Positions 10,810-21,596 of a stretch of 64,000 nt of DNA are shown one piece after another. The number at the start of each line of letters is the position of its first letter. The first letter of the stretch is position 1. The stretch covers positions 24,874,336 through 24,938,335 of the forward strand of contig NC_083340.1 in assembly GCF_019175385.1 (NCBI RefSeq), read 5' to 3'. The notes beneath the pieces were generated by a model, which was not told where the DNA came from, searched no databases, and worked only from the letters and a program-made list of their open reading frames with translations. Source of the DNA: Lycium barbarum (Eukaryota; Streptophyta; Magnoliopsida; Solanales; Solanaceae). A program made the position numbers and the translations under genes.

Positions 10810-13800
10810 TTGTATGCATTGACAGGTCGTCAGGATACAGAGGCTAGAGCAGATGTTGTCACAGGTACAGTCACAGTTTTCACTTTTGAAGTATATACCC
10901 TTATTGACCCAGGATCCACCTTAGCTTATGTAACCCCTTTTGTTGCTAAAAAGTTTGGTATTGAACCTGAAAAATTATATGAACCCTTTGAAGTGTCTAT
11001 CCCTGTTGGGGAGTCAATCATAGCTCGGCGTATTTATAGGGGTTGCCTAGTTTTGTCTATCACCGCAGAACCATAGTTGATTTAGCGGAATTAGAAATAG
11101 TAGTCTTCGATGTGATCATGGGTATGAACTGGTTAGCTTCATGTTATGCCACAGTATGTTGTAGAACTAAAGTGGTAAGATTTGAGTTTTCTAATGAGCC
11201 AGTCATAGAATAGGAGGGTAATTTAGCAGTACCCAGGGGTAGATTTGTTTCTTATCTAAAAGCCAAAAAAAAAATGATTTCCAAAGGTTACATCTACCTC
11301 CTAGTTCGAGTCAAGGATTCAAATGCCCAGACTTTAACTCTCCAATACGTCCCAGTTGTAAATGAATTTCCAAAGGTCTTTCCCGAAGATCTTCCAGGAG
11401 TTCCTCCTGACAGGGAGATTGAATTTTGAATTGATCAACTTCCCGATACTCAACCGATATCTATTCCACCATACAGAATGGCTCCAGCAGAGTTAAAAGA
11501 GTTAAAATCCCAGCTGAAGGATCTTCTTGACAAGGGGTTTTTTATGCCCAGTGTTTCGCCTTGGGGTGCGCCAGTCTTATTTGTCCGAAAGAAGGATGGT
11601 TCCTTACGTATATATATAGACTACCATCCGTTGAACAAGCTCACCGTTAAGAACAAGTACCCTCTTCCTAAAATAGATGACTTATTTTACCAACTGCAGG
11701 GCGCCCAATGTTATTCCAAGATTGACCTCAGATCAGGCTATCATTAGTTAAAGGTTAAGGAAGTTGATATTCCGAAGACCGCTTTCAGAACCCGTTATGG
11801 CCATTTTGAATTTCTTGTTATGTCATTTAGATTGACAAATGCGCCAGCTGCTTTCATGGGTCTCATGGACAGGGTCTTCAAGCCTTATCTCGACTTATTC
11901 GTCATTATATTCATTGATGATATTTTGGTGTATTCTCATAATGAGGCTGATCATGCAGAACATCTCAGAATAGTGTTGCAGGTTCTTAAAGATCGCGAAA
12001 TTTTTGCAAAGTTCTCAAAGTGTGAGTTTTGGCTTAAATCAGTGGCGTTCTTAGGCCATGTGATCTCAAATGAAGGTGTTAAAGTTGATTCTCAGAAGGT
12101 TGATGCTGTAAGGAGTTGTCCCAGACTAACCTCAGTTTCTGATATAAGAAGTTTCTTGGGTCTGGCAGGCTATTATCGACGCTTCGTAGAAGGATTTTCT
12201 TCTATCTCTACCCCGTTGACTAAGTTGACTCAGAAGAAGGTTAAGTTCCAATGGTCAGATGCTTGTGAGCAAAGCTTTGAAGAGTTGAAGAAGAGATTGA
12301 CTTCTGCTCCAGTTTTTACACTACCAAAAGGAACCAAAGGGTTCGTGGTTTATTGTGATGCTTCGGGAGTTGGTCTCGGATGTGTCTTAATGCAGCATGG
12401 TAAGGTTGTAGCTTATGCATCTCGTCAGCTCAAGGCTCACGAAAAGAATTATTCGACTCATTACCTAGAGTTGGCAGTTGTTGTTTTTGCACTTAAGCTA
12501 TGGCGTCATTATTTGTATGGAGTGCATGTTGATATTTTCACAGATCATAAAAGTCTGCAGTATATTTTCAAGCAAAGGGAGTTGAATCTTAGGCAGAGGA
12601 GATGGCTTGAATTGCTTAAGGATTATGATGCGAATATTCTCTATCATTCGGGGAAAGCGAATGTTGTAGCCGATGCTCTTAGTCAGCGCTCCATGGGGAG
12701 TTTAGCCCATGTTGATGCAGATAAGAGAATTATGACCAAGGAAGTTCACTGTTTGGCTAGTCTTGGAGTTCGACTTTTAGACTGCGAGGATGGCGGCGTA
12801 GTTGTTCAGAATAGAGCCCTTTCCTCCTTAGTGGTTGAAGTCAAAGAGAAACAATTTAGTGATCCCTACTTGTTGCAGCTGAGAGAGGGGATTCACAACC
12901 ATAAGACGACGGCTTTTGAACAAGGGGGAGATGATGGTACCTTGAGGTACCGAGGCAGATTATGTGTTCCAGATGTAGATGGGCTCAGAGAGCGAATCTT
13001 GTCAGAAGCTCACAACTCCAGGTATTCCATTCACCCAGGTTCCACTAAGATGTACCATGATCTTAAGGAGATTTATTGGTGGAATGATATGAAGAGGAAT
13101 GTAGCATATTTTGTAGCTAAGTGTCCGAATTGTCAGCAAGTGAAAGCCGAACACCAGAGGCCTAGTGGCTTAGCTCAGAATATTGATATTCCTGTATGGA
13201 AATGGGAAATGATCAATATGGACTTTGTATCAAGTCTACCTCGTTCAGTTAGGAGGCATGACTCTATTTGGGTGATCGTTGACCGTCTTACTAAGTCGGC
13301 ACACTTTTTGCCAGTCAAGACTACAGATTCAGCAGAAGATTATGCCAAGCTGTATGTTAATGAAATTGTCAGATTGCATGGGACACCAGTGTCCATTATT
13401 TCAGATCGTGGTGCTCAGTTTACAGCGAACTTCTGGAAATCCTTTCAGAAAGGATTGGGCACCAAGGTGAACCTCAGCACAGCTTTTCATCCACAAACAG
13501 ATGGCCAGGCAGAGCATACTATTCAGACTCTGGGAAGGCATGCTGAGAGCATGCGTCTTGGATTTCAAAGGTAATTGGGATGATCACTTACCTCTTATTG
13601 AGTTTTCTTATAATAACAGTTATCATGTTAGCATTGGGATGGCACCATTTGAAGCTCTGTATGGGCGAAGGTGTAGGTCACCCATTTGTTGGTTCGAAGT
13701 TGGTGAAGCAGAGTTGTTAGGGCCAGATTTGGTCTATCAGGCGATGGAGAAATTCAAGTTGATTCAAAAGCATTTGAAAACGGCTCAAAGTTGCCAGAAG

Positions 13801-14291
13801 TCTTACACAGATGTGAGGCAAAGGGACTTAGGGTTTCAAGTTAATGATTGGGTATTCCTTAAAGTCTCACCTATGAAGGGTGTTATGAGATTTGGGAAGA
13901 AAGGGAAGCTTAGTCCCAGATATATTGGACCTTACAGAATTTCACAAAAGGTAGGTCTAGTAGCTTATGAACTTGAGTTGCCACAAGAATTGGCTGCTGT
14001 TCACCCATGTTTCATGTATCCATGTTGATAAAGTGTGTAGGAGACCCATCGTTGGTTGTTCCTGCTGATACTATAACAGTTAAGGATGGCCTCACCGATG
14101 AGGAGATCCCCGTAGCCATTCTTGATCGTCAAGTTCGCAAGTTGAGAACTAAGGAAGTAGCCTTAGTAAAGGTCTTATGGAGGAGCCAGAAAGTTGAAGA
14201 GGCTACATGGGAAGCTGAAGAAGGCATGAAATCCAGATATCCTCACTTGTTTGAAGAGCAAGCAAATAGACTTCAAGGTAAATACCTTTAG
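10810..14291 (+). pseudogene. pol: Tekay-like Ty3/gypsy pol: protease, RT, RNase H, integrase, chromodomain (decayed)
   Basis: The domains are in chromovirus order. An aspartic protease lies at 10830-11170; its active-site motif reads LIDPGST, with Pro after the Asp where Ser, Cys or Thr is usual. Reverse transcriptase spans about 11390-12060, with catalytic FIDDILVYS near 11910. RNase H starts near 12350 ([10 protein letters not shown]). Integrase has an HHCC zinc region (13030-13135) and DDE landmarks DFVSSLP, SDRGAQF and [11 protein letters not shown]-terminal chromodomain-like region (14090-14250) ends in EATWEAEE. The longest open piece is 11820-13574. Breaks are a frame change near 11070, stops at about 11207, 11428 (TGA) and 11745 (TAG after SGYH), an apparent 1-nt insertion near 13531, and an apparent 1-nt loss near 14005. 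The element cannot move on its own. The chromodomain places it with the chromoviruses, most likely Tekay/Del. Confidence 0.93.
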
Positions 14292-14509
14292 TATTCATGT
14301 CATGTCCCTTATGTATTCATGCCTCACGTTTCACCTTCAAGTTCATGTATTCTCTATTTATGTCTCATGTTTTAGCACTCATTTTTTCATGAAACTATGT
14401 CATGTCAAGTTTTCCATTGTTCTATGTCATGTTTCTTCACGTTCATATATTCAAGTTATGTCCAGCCACATTCTTAACAACGACCCATCATTCGAGGACG
14501 AACGATCCC

Positions 14510-14519
14510 AAGGGAGAGA
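14510..14519 (+). other. Polypurine tract of Tekay-like element
   Basis: AAGGGAGAGA sits 3 bp before the TGTAACACC start of the 3' LTR. It is the expected plus-strand primer position. Confidence 0.7.
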
Positions 14520-14522
14520 TAT

Positions 14523-15109
14523 TGTAACACCTCGTGCATTCGGGCTAAAATTTGACTCATAAGACGGGGGTATAATGAACCCAATTTTAGTAGTGTATAA
14601 ATGGTGTTTGAAACCCAATCAAGACATGAGAAGAGTCCTTGAGCAAAGGAAAGTCGGAAGCTACCCTACGGAGCGTGTTTTCAAGTGACTGTGCACCATG
14701 TCTCAATTAAAATGAGTATACAGAAAAATATGTAAGGATTTTGGGAATATTTCCTGCTTGAAAGTTGTAAATCTTTGAAATACCTTTCCAACGGTATATT
14801 ATGGGGGTCAAACAGACATCTGTACGAAAATTTATGCCCATTTTACTAAAAATAGTGTTCTGCCGATTTACGGTGGAATATAAGGGTCGTGAAAATTATA
14901 CGGGTCGTATATACCAACCGTAAAATTGGTTCAGAAAGCCCAAATCGCTATAATTGATTTACGGTGGGATATACGGTCCGTAAAAATTTTATGGGCCGTA
15001 AAATAGGGCGTAAAATGGGTCCGACAGAAATTTTAAAACTTCGTTTTAAGGCTTTTGCACTTCATTCTTTACACCCTAAGCCCTAGAACGACCTTCTATT
15101 CTCTCCCAT
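14523..15109 (+). mobile_element. Tekay-like 3' LTR, 5' portion
   Basis: It starts TGTAACACCTCG right after the polypurine tract. The interior has several ACGGTGG/CGTAAA-type short repeats (14868-15010). It is interrupted at 15110 by another sequence with an LTR-like start (TGTTACACCTCG). The visible 5' LTR pieces cover only the other end of the LTR, so the two LTRs cannot be compared for dating within this window. Confidence 0.7.
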
Positions 15110-15784
15110 TGTTACACCTCGTAGTCGCGTACGTGGAATCTATTGGGCATTAGTTGGTTAAGTCTAGACTTGGCGCATTCATCTCGTGGTTACGCTGAGA
15201 AATAGAAGTAGATCTGGCCTGGGATTCTGCATTCATAAAAGAATGCAACAAATGCAGGTCAGTACAAAACCACAGTACTTGTAGGTATCATCGGCAGACA
15301 AAGTATAGCTAACATAATTTAGACAATAAATCAAATAGGCAAATAAATCAACAAGTATGAGCTGAACATAATCAGAACCAAGTACAAGTCATCGCCTAAG
15401 TAAAGCATCTAATCCCAAATGTGCCAAGTCTCAATATGTCCAATCCAAAACCAACATCACAAGTAAAACGCCAAATCATCTCAATATAAGCCATGATGCA
15501 ATGCAATGCAATAATGTATGAGTGCAATGTAATGCCATGCAAATGTTGTGTACACATGTACTCCGGACGGAAATATCGACGTCTCGGTAGCACAACCCAT
15601 GGGGGACCCCCGAAGTCCATGTACTATGTCGCTCCGTATAACACAGCATAGAGACGACCTTTCCACCCTTCACGCCTACCGACCATCCCGTATCACACAA
15701 CATAGAATGGTCGCGCAATTAGTATAAGACCTCCCAAGTATTTCAAACAAGATAGGCCACATCGTTACCGCCCTGTCAAATGTG

Positions 15785-15825
<41 letters not shown>

Positions 15826-16450
15826 AGATGAGTGCTCAAAGTATGATTCAAGTATGCAAATGACAACAAGAAGATCTCTTATCACAATCATTCCGCTCCG
15901 GTACATGACCTCAGATCACGGACTCTCACATCACACAATCCACGATTCCGGAACAACCATCGGATATCGGACTACTCTCATCACTCTCATGCAAACTGAG
16001 CTCAACACATCACAGTGTTTCATCAAGTACCAATAGTGTCTCAACAGTATATCATGAATAATGAGAATAAGTGAAATGCACGTGTCAACATCAAGAATCA
16101 GCTCAATATCACAAGTACCAACATGGGTACGCCAACAATATAATCAATGTCATAAGTACTAATCATGGATACGCCAACAAACATATCAATGTCACAAGTA
16201 CCAACATAGGTACCCCAATAATATCATCAACAACTATCCAGATCATACGAATATCTATGCTCACATCAACCTTAAAAGTAAAGTACCATCATGTCATAAT
16301 CAAGCTGTAACAACAGTTCTCCGATATATATTAACAACACGTGGCATCAAGCCAACACAACATATCAATCAAGTCACACACAACGGGGTGGCAAGCCCCA
16401 ATCACGCAACAGGGCCCAACCCAAGACAATATCCAACCCAAGACAATTTT
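15110..16450. mobile_element. Unclassified LTR-like repeat inserted in the Tekay 3' LTR
   Basis: It begins TGTTACACCTCGTAGTCG, resembling an LTR terminus, directly after CCCAT, a possible 5-bp target copy. The body contains C/A-rich low-complexity sequence and a TA microsatellite (15789-15821). No recognisable protein frame is present. The right boundary was not resolved, and identity as an LTR fragment is an inference from composition and ends. Confidence 0.4.
15789..15821. repeat. (TA)n microsatellite
   Basis: A TA run inside the LTR-like block. It yields meaningless Tyr-Ile repeats. Confidence 0.95.
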
Positions 16451-16629
16451 AGCAATTAGTTTTTGGGTTTTGATCACCTAGTGCTTAATTTGACGTTTTA
16501 CTCCCGAATTTCCCGTTTTGAACTTGTGGGCCCATTTTCCCAAATTCTAGGATTGGTTTTTGACCCAAATTGAATGATAGCAATATTAGTATCTTTCTTC
16601 ATGATTTCTAATCTAGATTTCGAATATGC

Positions 16630-16990
16630 CTAGACATTGGACCATTGACTTCGACTCCTGCTTAGAAGCTTCAACTTGGACTGGAGTTGCCACATTGGAT
16701 TGCCTTCTATTCTAGTTTCCCAGCTTTGTTGCACTATCTCTAGGAAATCAGGTTGTGTTGTCCAAAAATTCAGAAACCTAAAGTACTTAATATGTTGTTG
16801 TTGATCATTATGGGAATTCACCAAAAGGGGTCTACGGTCTGAGCCTGTTCTAGCCAAATGCTTAACAATATTGTTATTAAAGTTTGGAGCCCACTGATCA
16901 TTGACTAGGACTCTATCAAGTCTTTTCCAAATTCTTTTTCTTGGTCTTGTATTATTCATAAGCCTCCATAATACTAATAAAATCTAGGCT
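16630..16990 (-). pseudogene. LINE (L1-type) endonuclease-region fragment
   Basis: On the minus strand, 16959 to 16630 encodes about 109 residues with the signature of the C-terminal part of the plant LINE endonuclease/exonuclease domain. It contains RLDRVLVNDQW, then HLARTGSDRRPLL, then an FRFLNFW segment and WETRIEGNPMWQLQSKLK. In the family the catalytic SDH triad lies here; this copy reads SDR, so the histidine is replaced. No reverse transcriptase follows, so this is a short broken piece. Sequence upstream on the same strand (to about 17030) has weak residual coding character (LDVIMVANITEQVRA). Confidence 0.8.
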
Positions 16991-17039
16991 CTTACTTGCT
17001 CTGTAATGTTTGCCACCATGATAACGTCCAAATCCACCC

Positions 17040-17895
17040 TATTAATTAGAATGGGCACGGTCGTATGCAAATATAATTTACCCAACTATGAGTCGGGGTC
17101 GAATCCCACAGAGAACAATATGTAGGTGATTTAAGCAGATTAGGAATTATCACTTACAATAGTTATGCCCGAACGCATCAATGGTTGTTTTTTATAAGGT
17201 TTTTATAAAATATGGAAATATAAATTCTAATCTACAAAGCAAGTAAATTGATCAATGGCAACAAGAATGGAAGAAGGGAAACTACTTCTCAAGTAACGAT
17301 CCAATCTATTTCACGAATTGTAAATAATAGCAAGTTTATGTTATTTAGCCTCGGATAATGACTCTAAATTAACTTCTTCCGAAGATTAACTAGACTACCC
17401 AATTGAAGATCCCTCAAGCAATTAGGAGCATTAAGAACACCCGAATATGGCTACAAGTGGTATTGCCTATTCCTAGGTCAACTTCCATTAGATGAGGGTT
17501 AACGCCCCAAATTCATGTTAATTATTCTATCCCAACTCCGTTCTTCCTCTTCCGAGTTTCAAACAAAGTAAATGGGCGAGTTCAAAGGTTAGCTAATCCA
17601 ATGAAAACATTCAAGAACAAGAATAATTAAAATAGCAAAAACTTACTTGATTAAGAACAATGCAAATGAATAAATAAGCACAACAAGAGTATCAATCTTA
17701 ATTGTCACCAAGAGATTTCCATCAACAAGGATTAAAAAGAAGAGAGAACATTTTTGTAGGAACCCTAGCCTCCAACTTGTGGGAGCTGCCAAAGATAATC
17801 TGATATTTTGCCCTAGTTTTCTATTTATATGAAGTGGGATGGAAGGCATCGTCAAAATCCGAGTTCTGGTCGAAAACGCTGAAAAATCCTTCAAT
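17040..17895. repeat. Unclassified dispersed repeat
   Basis: Non-coding sequence opening with a stretch containing AGTCGGGGTCGAATCCCAC (17091-17109). I recall this as a recurrent motif in Solanaceae intergenic repeats, but I cannot name the family. No domain was recognised in any frame. It runs directly into the CpG-rich repeat. Confidence 0.35.
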
Positions 17896-18090
17896 GCGAT
17901 CGCGCCACGTCACTGCGCGATCGCGTGTAATTGCTTCGTTTACGAATCGCGAACGCGCGAAGAGGAACCGCGATCGCGCAGGGTCACGGACGCGCGTGAC
18001 CGCGACCGCGTGAACTAACTGCGCGTTCGCGCAGTGTCACGGACGCGCGTCACCGCGAGCGCGTGATCTTGCCGCGCGATCGCGAAGAGC
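17896..18090. repeat. CpG-rich palindromic repeat with 53-bp period
   Basis: About 190 bp saturated with CGCG, GATCGC and CGCGCG motifs in otherwise AT-rich DNA. A unit starting at 17971 (CGATCGCGCAGGGTCACGG) recurs 53 bp later at 18024 (CGTTCGCGCAGTGTCACGG), with the downstream GACGCGCGT and CGTGA blocks also repeated. Many sub-motifs are self-complementary. It ends where the truncated Tat reverse transcriptase begins. Confidence 0.8.
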
Positions 18091-20676
18091 AATATTTCGG
18101 AGCAGATGACATGGTTGTTAAGTCCCTGCGAGCAGAGTACCATTTAATGTATTTGCAAGAAACTTTCAACATATTAAGAAAGTAGAACATAAAGCTGAAC
18201 CCAAAAAAGTGTGCCTTCGGTGTCGGTTCAGGTAAGTTTCTCGGATTCATGGTATCAAATCGAGGGATTGAGATCAACCCGGACAAGATAAAGGCAATTG
18301 AAAATATCACTGTGGTAAACAACATCAAAGGGGTGCAAAGGTTGACCGAACGGATAACCGCCCTGAGCCGATTCATCTCCAGATCCTCGGACAAGAGCCA
18401 TCGGTTCTTCTCATTGCTAAAGAGTAGAGAAAAATACCGACTTCGCCTGGACCCCCGAGTGCCAGAAGGCCTTAGCGAAACTCAAGAAGTACTTATCGAG
18501 CCCACCTTTGCTACACACACAAAAGGTGAATGAGGAGTTGTACCTATACATGGCGGTGTTCGAGATAGCGGTAAGTGGTGTCCTGGTTCGAGAAGAAGAA
18601 GGTACGCAATACCCAGTTTTCTATGTAAGTAGGACCCTAGGTGATGCTGAAACCCGATACCCGCAATTAGAAAAACTTGCATTAGCTTTATTGAGTGCAT
18701 CTAGAAAGTTAAAGCCTTACTTTCAATGCCATCCTATATGTGTCATAACATCATACCCGTTGAGAAATATCATGCATAAACCCGAACTCTCGGGCCGGTT
18801 AGCAAAGTAGGTTGTCGAGATTAACGGGTACTATATTGAATATAAACCCCGGATTGCTATTAAATCCCAAATACTAGCGGACTTCGTGGCCGACTTCACA
18901 CCGTCTATGATCCTCAAAGTCGATAAAAAACTACTCCTCACTTCGGGGACCAATTTGGGAGTTTGGACCTTATACACGGACGGTGCTTCCAATATGAAAG
19001 ATTCCGGGTTGGGAATCGTTCTCAAACCACCAACTGGAGACATAATAAGATAATCTATTAGATCTATTCATTTGACTAACAGTGAAGCCGAATATGAGGC
19101 TATGATTGTCGGTTTAGAACTAGAAAAGAGCTTGGGAGCCCAAATCATTGAGGCCAAATACGATTCCCTCCTGGTGGTCAATCAAGTGAACGGTACATTC
19201 GAGGTCAAAGACGACCGAATGCGGAAATATGTAGAAAAACTACAGGTGGTCCTCCATAGATTCAAGGAATGGACACTGGAACACATGCCTCGAGACCAAA
19301 ATAACGAGGGCGATGCTCTGGAAAACCTGGGATCATCGGTAGAATTGGAAGGGTTTAATTCTGATGCTGTGGTACAGCTAATGAGTTCCATCATCGAGAT
19401 CGGCCACGCTGAGATAAATTCAACTAGCCTCACTTGGGATTAGAGAAACTAATACGTAGACTATCTTCAAACAGGGAAGCTACCACCCGATGCTAAACAC
19501 TCGAGGGCCCTTCGAACCAAAGCAGCTAGATTTTGTTTGGTCGACGGCCAGCTGTACCGAAGGTCGTTCTACGGTCCTTTGGCAAGATGTTTGGGGCCGG
19601 GGGAAATCGACTATGCTATGAGGGAAATTCAAGAGGAGATTTGTGGAAACCACTCGGGAGCCGACTCACTGGTCCGTAAGCTGATCAGATCAGGTTATTA
19701 CTGGAACGAGATGGATAAAGACGCTCAAAACTTTATTTGAAAATGCAACGAATGCCAAAAGCACGCCCCAACGATACACTAACCGGGGGAGGAGCTTCAT
19801 CCGGTCTTTTCTCCATGGCCATTCATGAAATGAGGAATGAACATAGTAGGGCCTTTGCCTTGGGCCCCAGGTAAGGCTCATTTTATTTTGCTTATGACTA
19901 ATTATATCTTTAAATGGGTTGAAGCACAAGCACTTGAAAGGGTCACAGAGAAGGATGTCATTGACTTCATTTATGACCATATAATCTGTTGATTCGGGGT
20001 ACCCACGAAAATTGCCTGTGACAACGGGAAGCAGTTCATAGGAAACAAAGTCAGCAAGTTCTTCGAAGAATGCAAGATCAAAAAGATCTTGTCCACCCCA
20101 TACCACCCGAGTGCGAATAGCCAAGCTGAGGAAACAAATAAGATTATACTGCAGAACTTAAAGAAACGGATGACCGACTCTAAACACCGATTGAAGGAGA
20201 TTTTACCCGAGGTCTTATGGGCCTATCGCACTACGGTGAGATCGAGTACCGGGAAAACTCCATTCTCCCTAGTATATGGAACCGAGGCCCTAATACCCGT
20301 CGAGGTCGGTGAACCAAGTTTAAGATTTCAACATCCTGCTGAAGACTCGAACCAAGAAACGATGTCTGCTAGTCTGAATCTCGTGGACGAAAAGAGAGAA
20401 ACTGCCTACGTCCGGTTAGCAGCTCAAAATCAAATGATGAAAAAATATTATAACCGAAGGGATAACCTTAGGCACTTTCAGATATGGGACTTGGTCTTGA
20501 GGAAGGTCAAACTTCACACCAAGAACCCCAACGAAGGAAAATTGGGTCCGAACGAGAAAGGGCCATACAGAGTCACGGGCATAATCGGGAAAGGTTCTTA
20601 TCAACTCGAGAATGGAAATGGAATACAACTTCTAAACACCTGGAACGTGGCACACCTAAAACGATACTATTGTTAA
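18088..20676 (+). pseudogene. pol: Tat/Retand-type Ty3/gypsy pol: RT remnant, RNase H, second RNase H, integrase (decayed)
   Basis: The 5' end is lost. Coding begins at the catalytic turn of reverse transcriptase (ADDMVVKS, about 18100). Next come RT C-terminus and first RNase H (18180-18900), then a second RNase H with LYTDGAS, NSEAEYEA and RDQNNEGDAL landmarks (18960-19340). The second RNase H is diagnostic of the Tat lineage (Tat, Retand, Ogre). Integrase follows (19540-20676) with the zinc region, ACDNGKQF and HPSANSQAE. The first integrase catalytic Asp, normally in GMDIVGPLP, is Asn here (AAC near 19840). Stops at about 18810, 19053, 19441, 19738 and 19780, plus frame changes, show it is dead. 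Gag and protease are missing. Confidence 0.9.
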
Positions 20677-21596
20677 AGGTACGAGTGACCTTTTATTTTC
20701 TGTTCCATTTGGTTTAAACATACAGGCATACGTCGAAGTGAACATCGAAAGCAGCGCAATAGAAGCCGAGAAGTCATAGATTTAGGACTGAAAGCACGTG
20801 CTGTACTCTTTTTCCTTTCGATCGGTTTGTCCCGAAGTGGGTGTTCCGGTAAGGTTTTTAATGAGGCAGTGCCGTACAGCGTGCTACTAAAATATAGAAG
20901 ATCGGTCAAGAACCAGGGACAGAAGACTGCCCATGTCGGGTCAATAGTACCCGAGCTTCACACGTCTAACTCAAGCACTAGGGGACCATCATACCCGGGG
21001 TTAATTGATACCTATGTAAAGCTAAGGCTTGAACGATAGGATTTGATGTAAGAGGACCAAACGATCGATTTAATCGTGTCTGATTAGCTTGTTCTTTCCA
21101 CGGCAATTATTGTAAATTTGTTTCTGTTTCCATTAAGAAAAACGAGGACTTTCCTCAAAATATTTAATATGCAAGTCACCGAACCGGACCCACAAATAAA
21201 CGAAATGTGAAAACTCGAAAACTATGGTCTAAACGATGAAAGACTACGGTTTAAACAGTTAAAGACTAAGGTCTAAAAACGACCACGTTGTGCGACTCAG
21301 AGACGTCTAAGTTCGCAAATAAGGTCTTTCGCATACCACACGCACTCAAGAACGAGTCACTGTCACTTTAAATTTACTTTTGCTAAAGCAGTGATACATG
21401 CTAAGGCAATGGCGCATATCGGACAAACAATAAACCTAGCCAAAGAATATTTTAATTCTCAAACACAAAATACAAGGCAATAAAAAATAATGGATAAGCC
21501 ATGCAAAAATTTTCTTATATATAAGTCAAGGACTTACAAAGGCTAGACAAACGGCCTTGAGTCCAAAAGACAAAAAGAAATACAAGGCTCCTAAGC
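20677..21596. other. Non-coding spacer between Tat integrase and antisense gene
   Basis: Internal region of the Tat element downstream of pol. No domain was recognised on either strand. Tat-lineage elements typically have long non-coding or antisense-coding sequence here. Confidence 0.5.

Noticed and set aside
15396..15718. Minus-strand Cys/His-rich frames
   Set aside because: Overlapping frames in LTR-like sequence without a recognisable domain.
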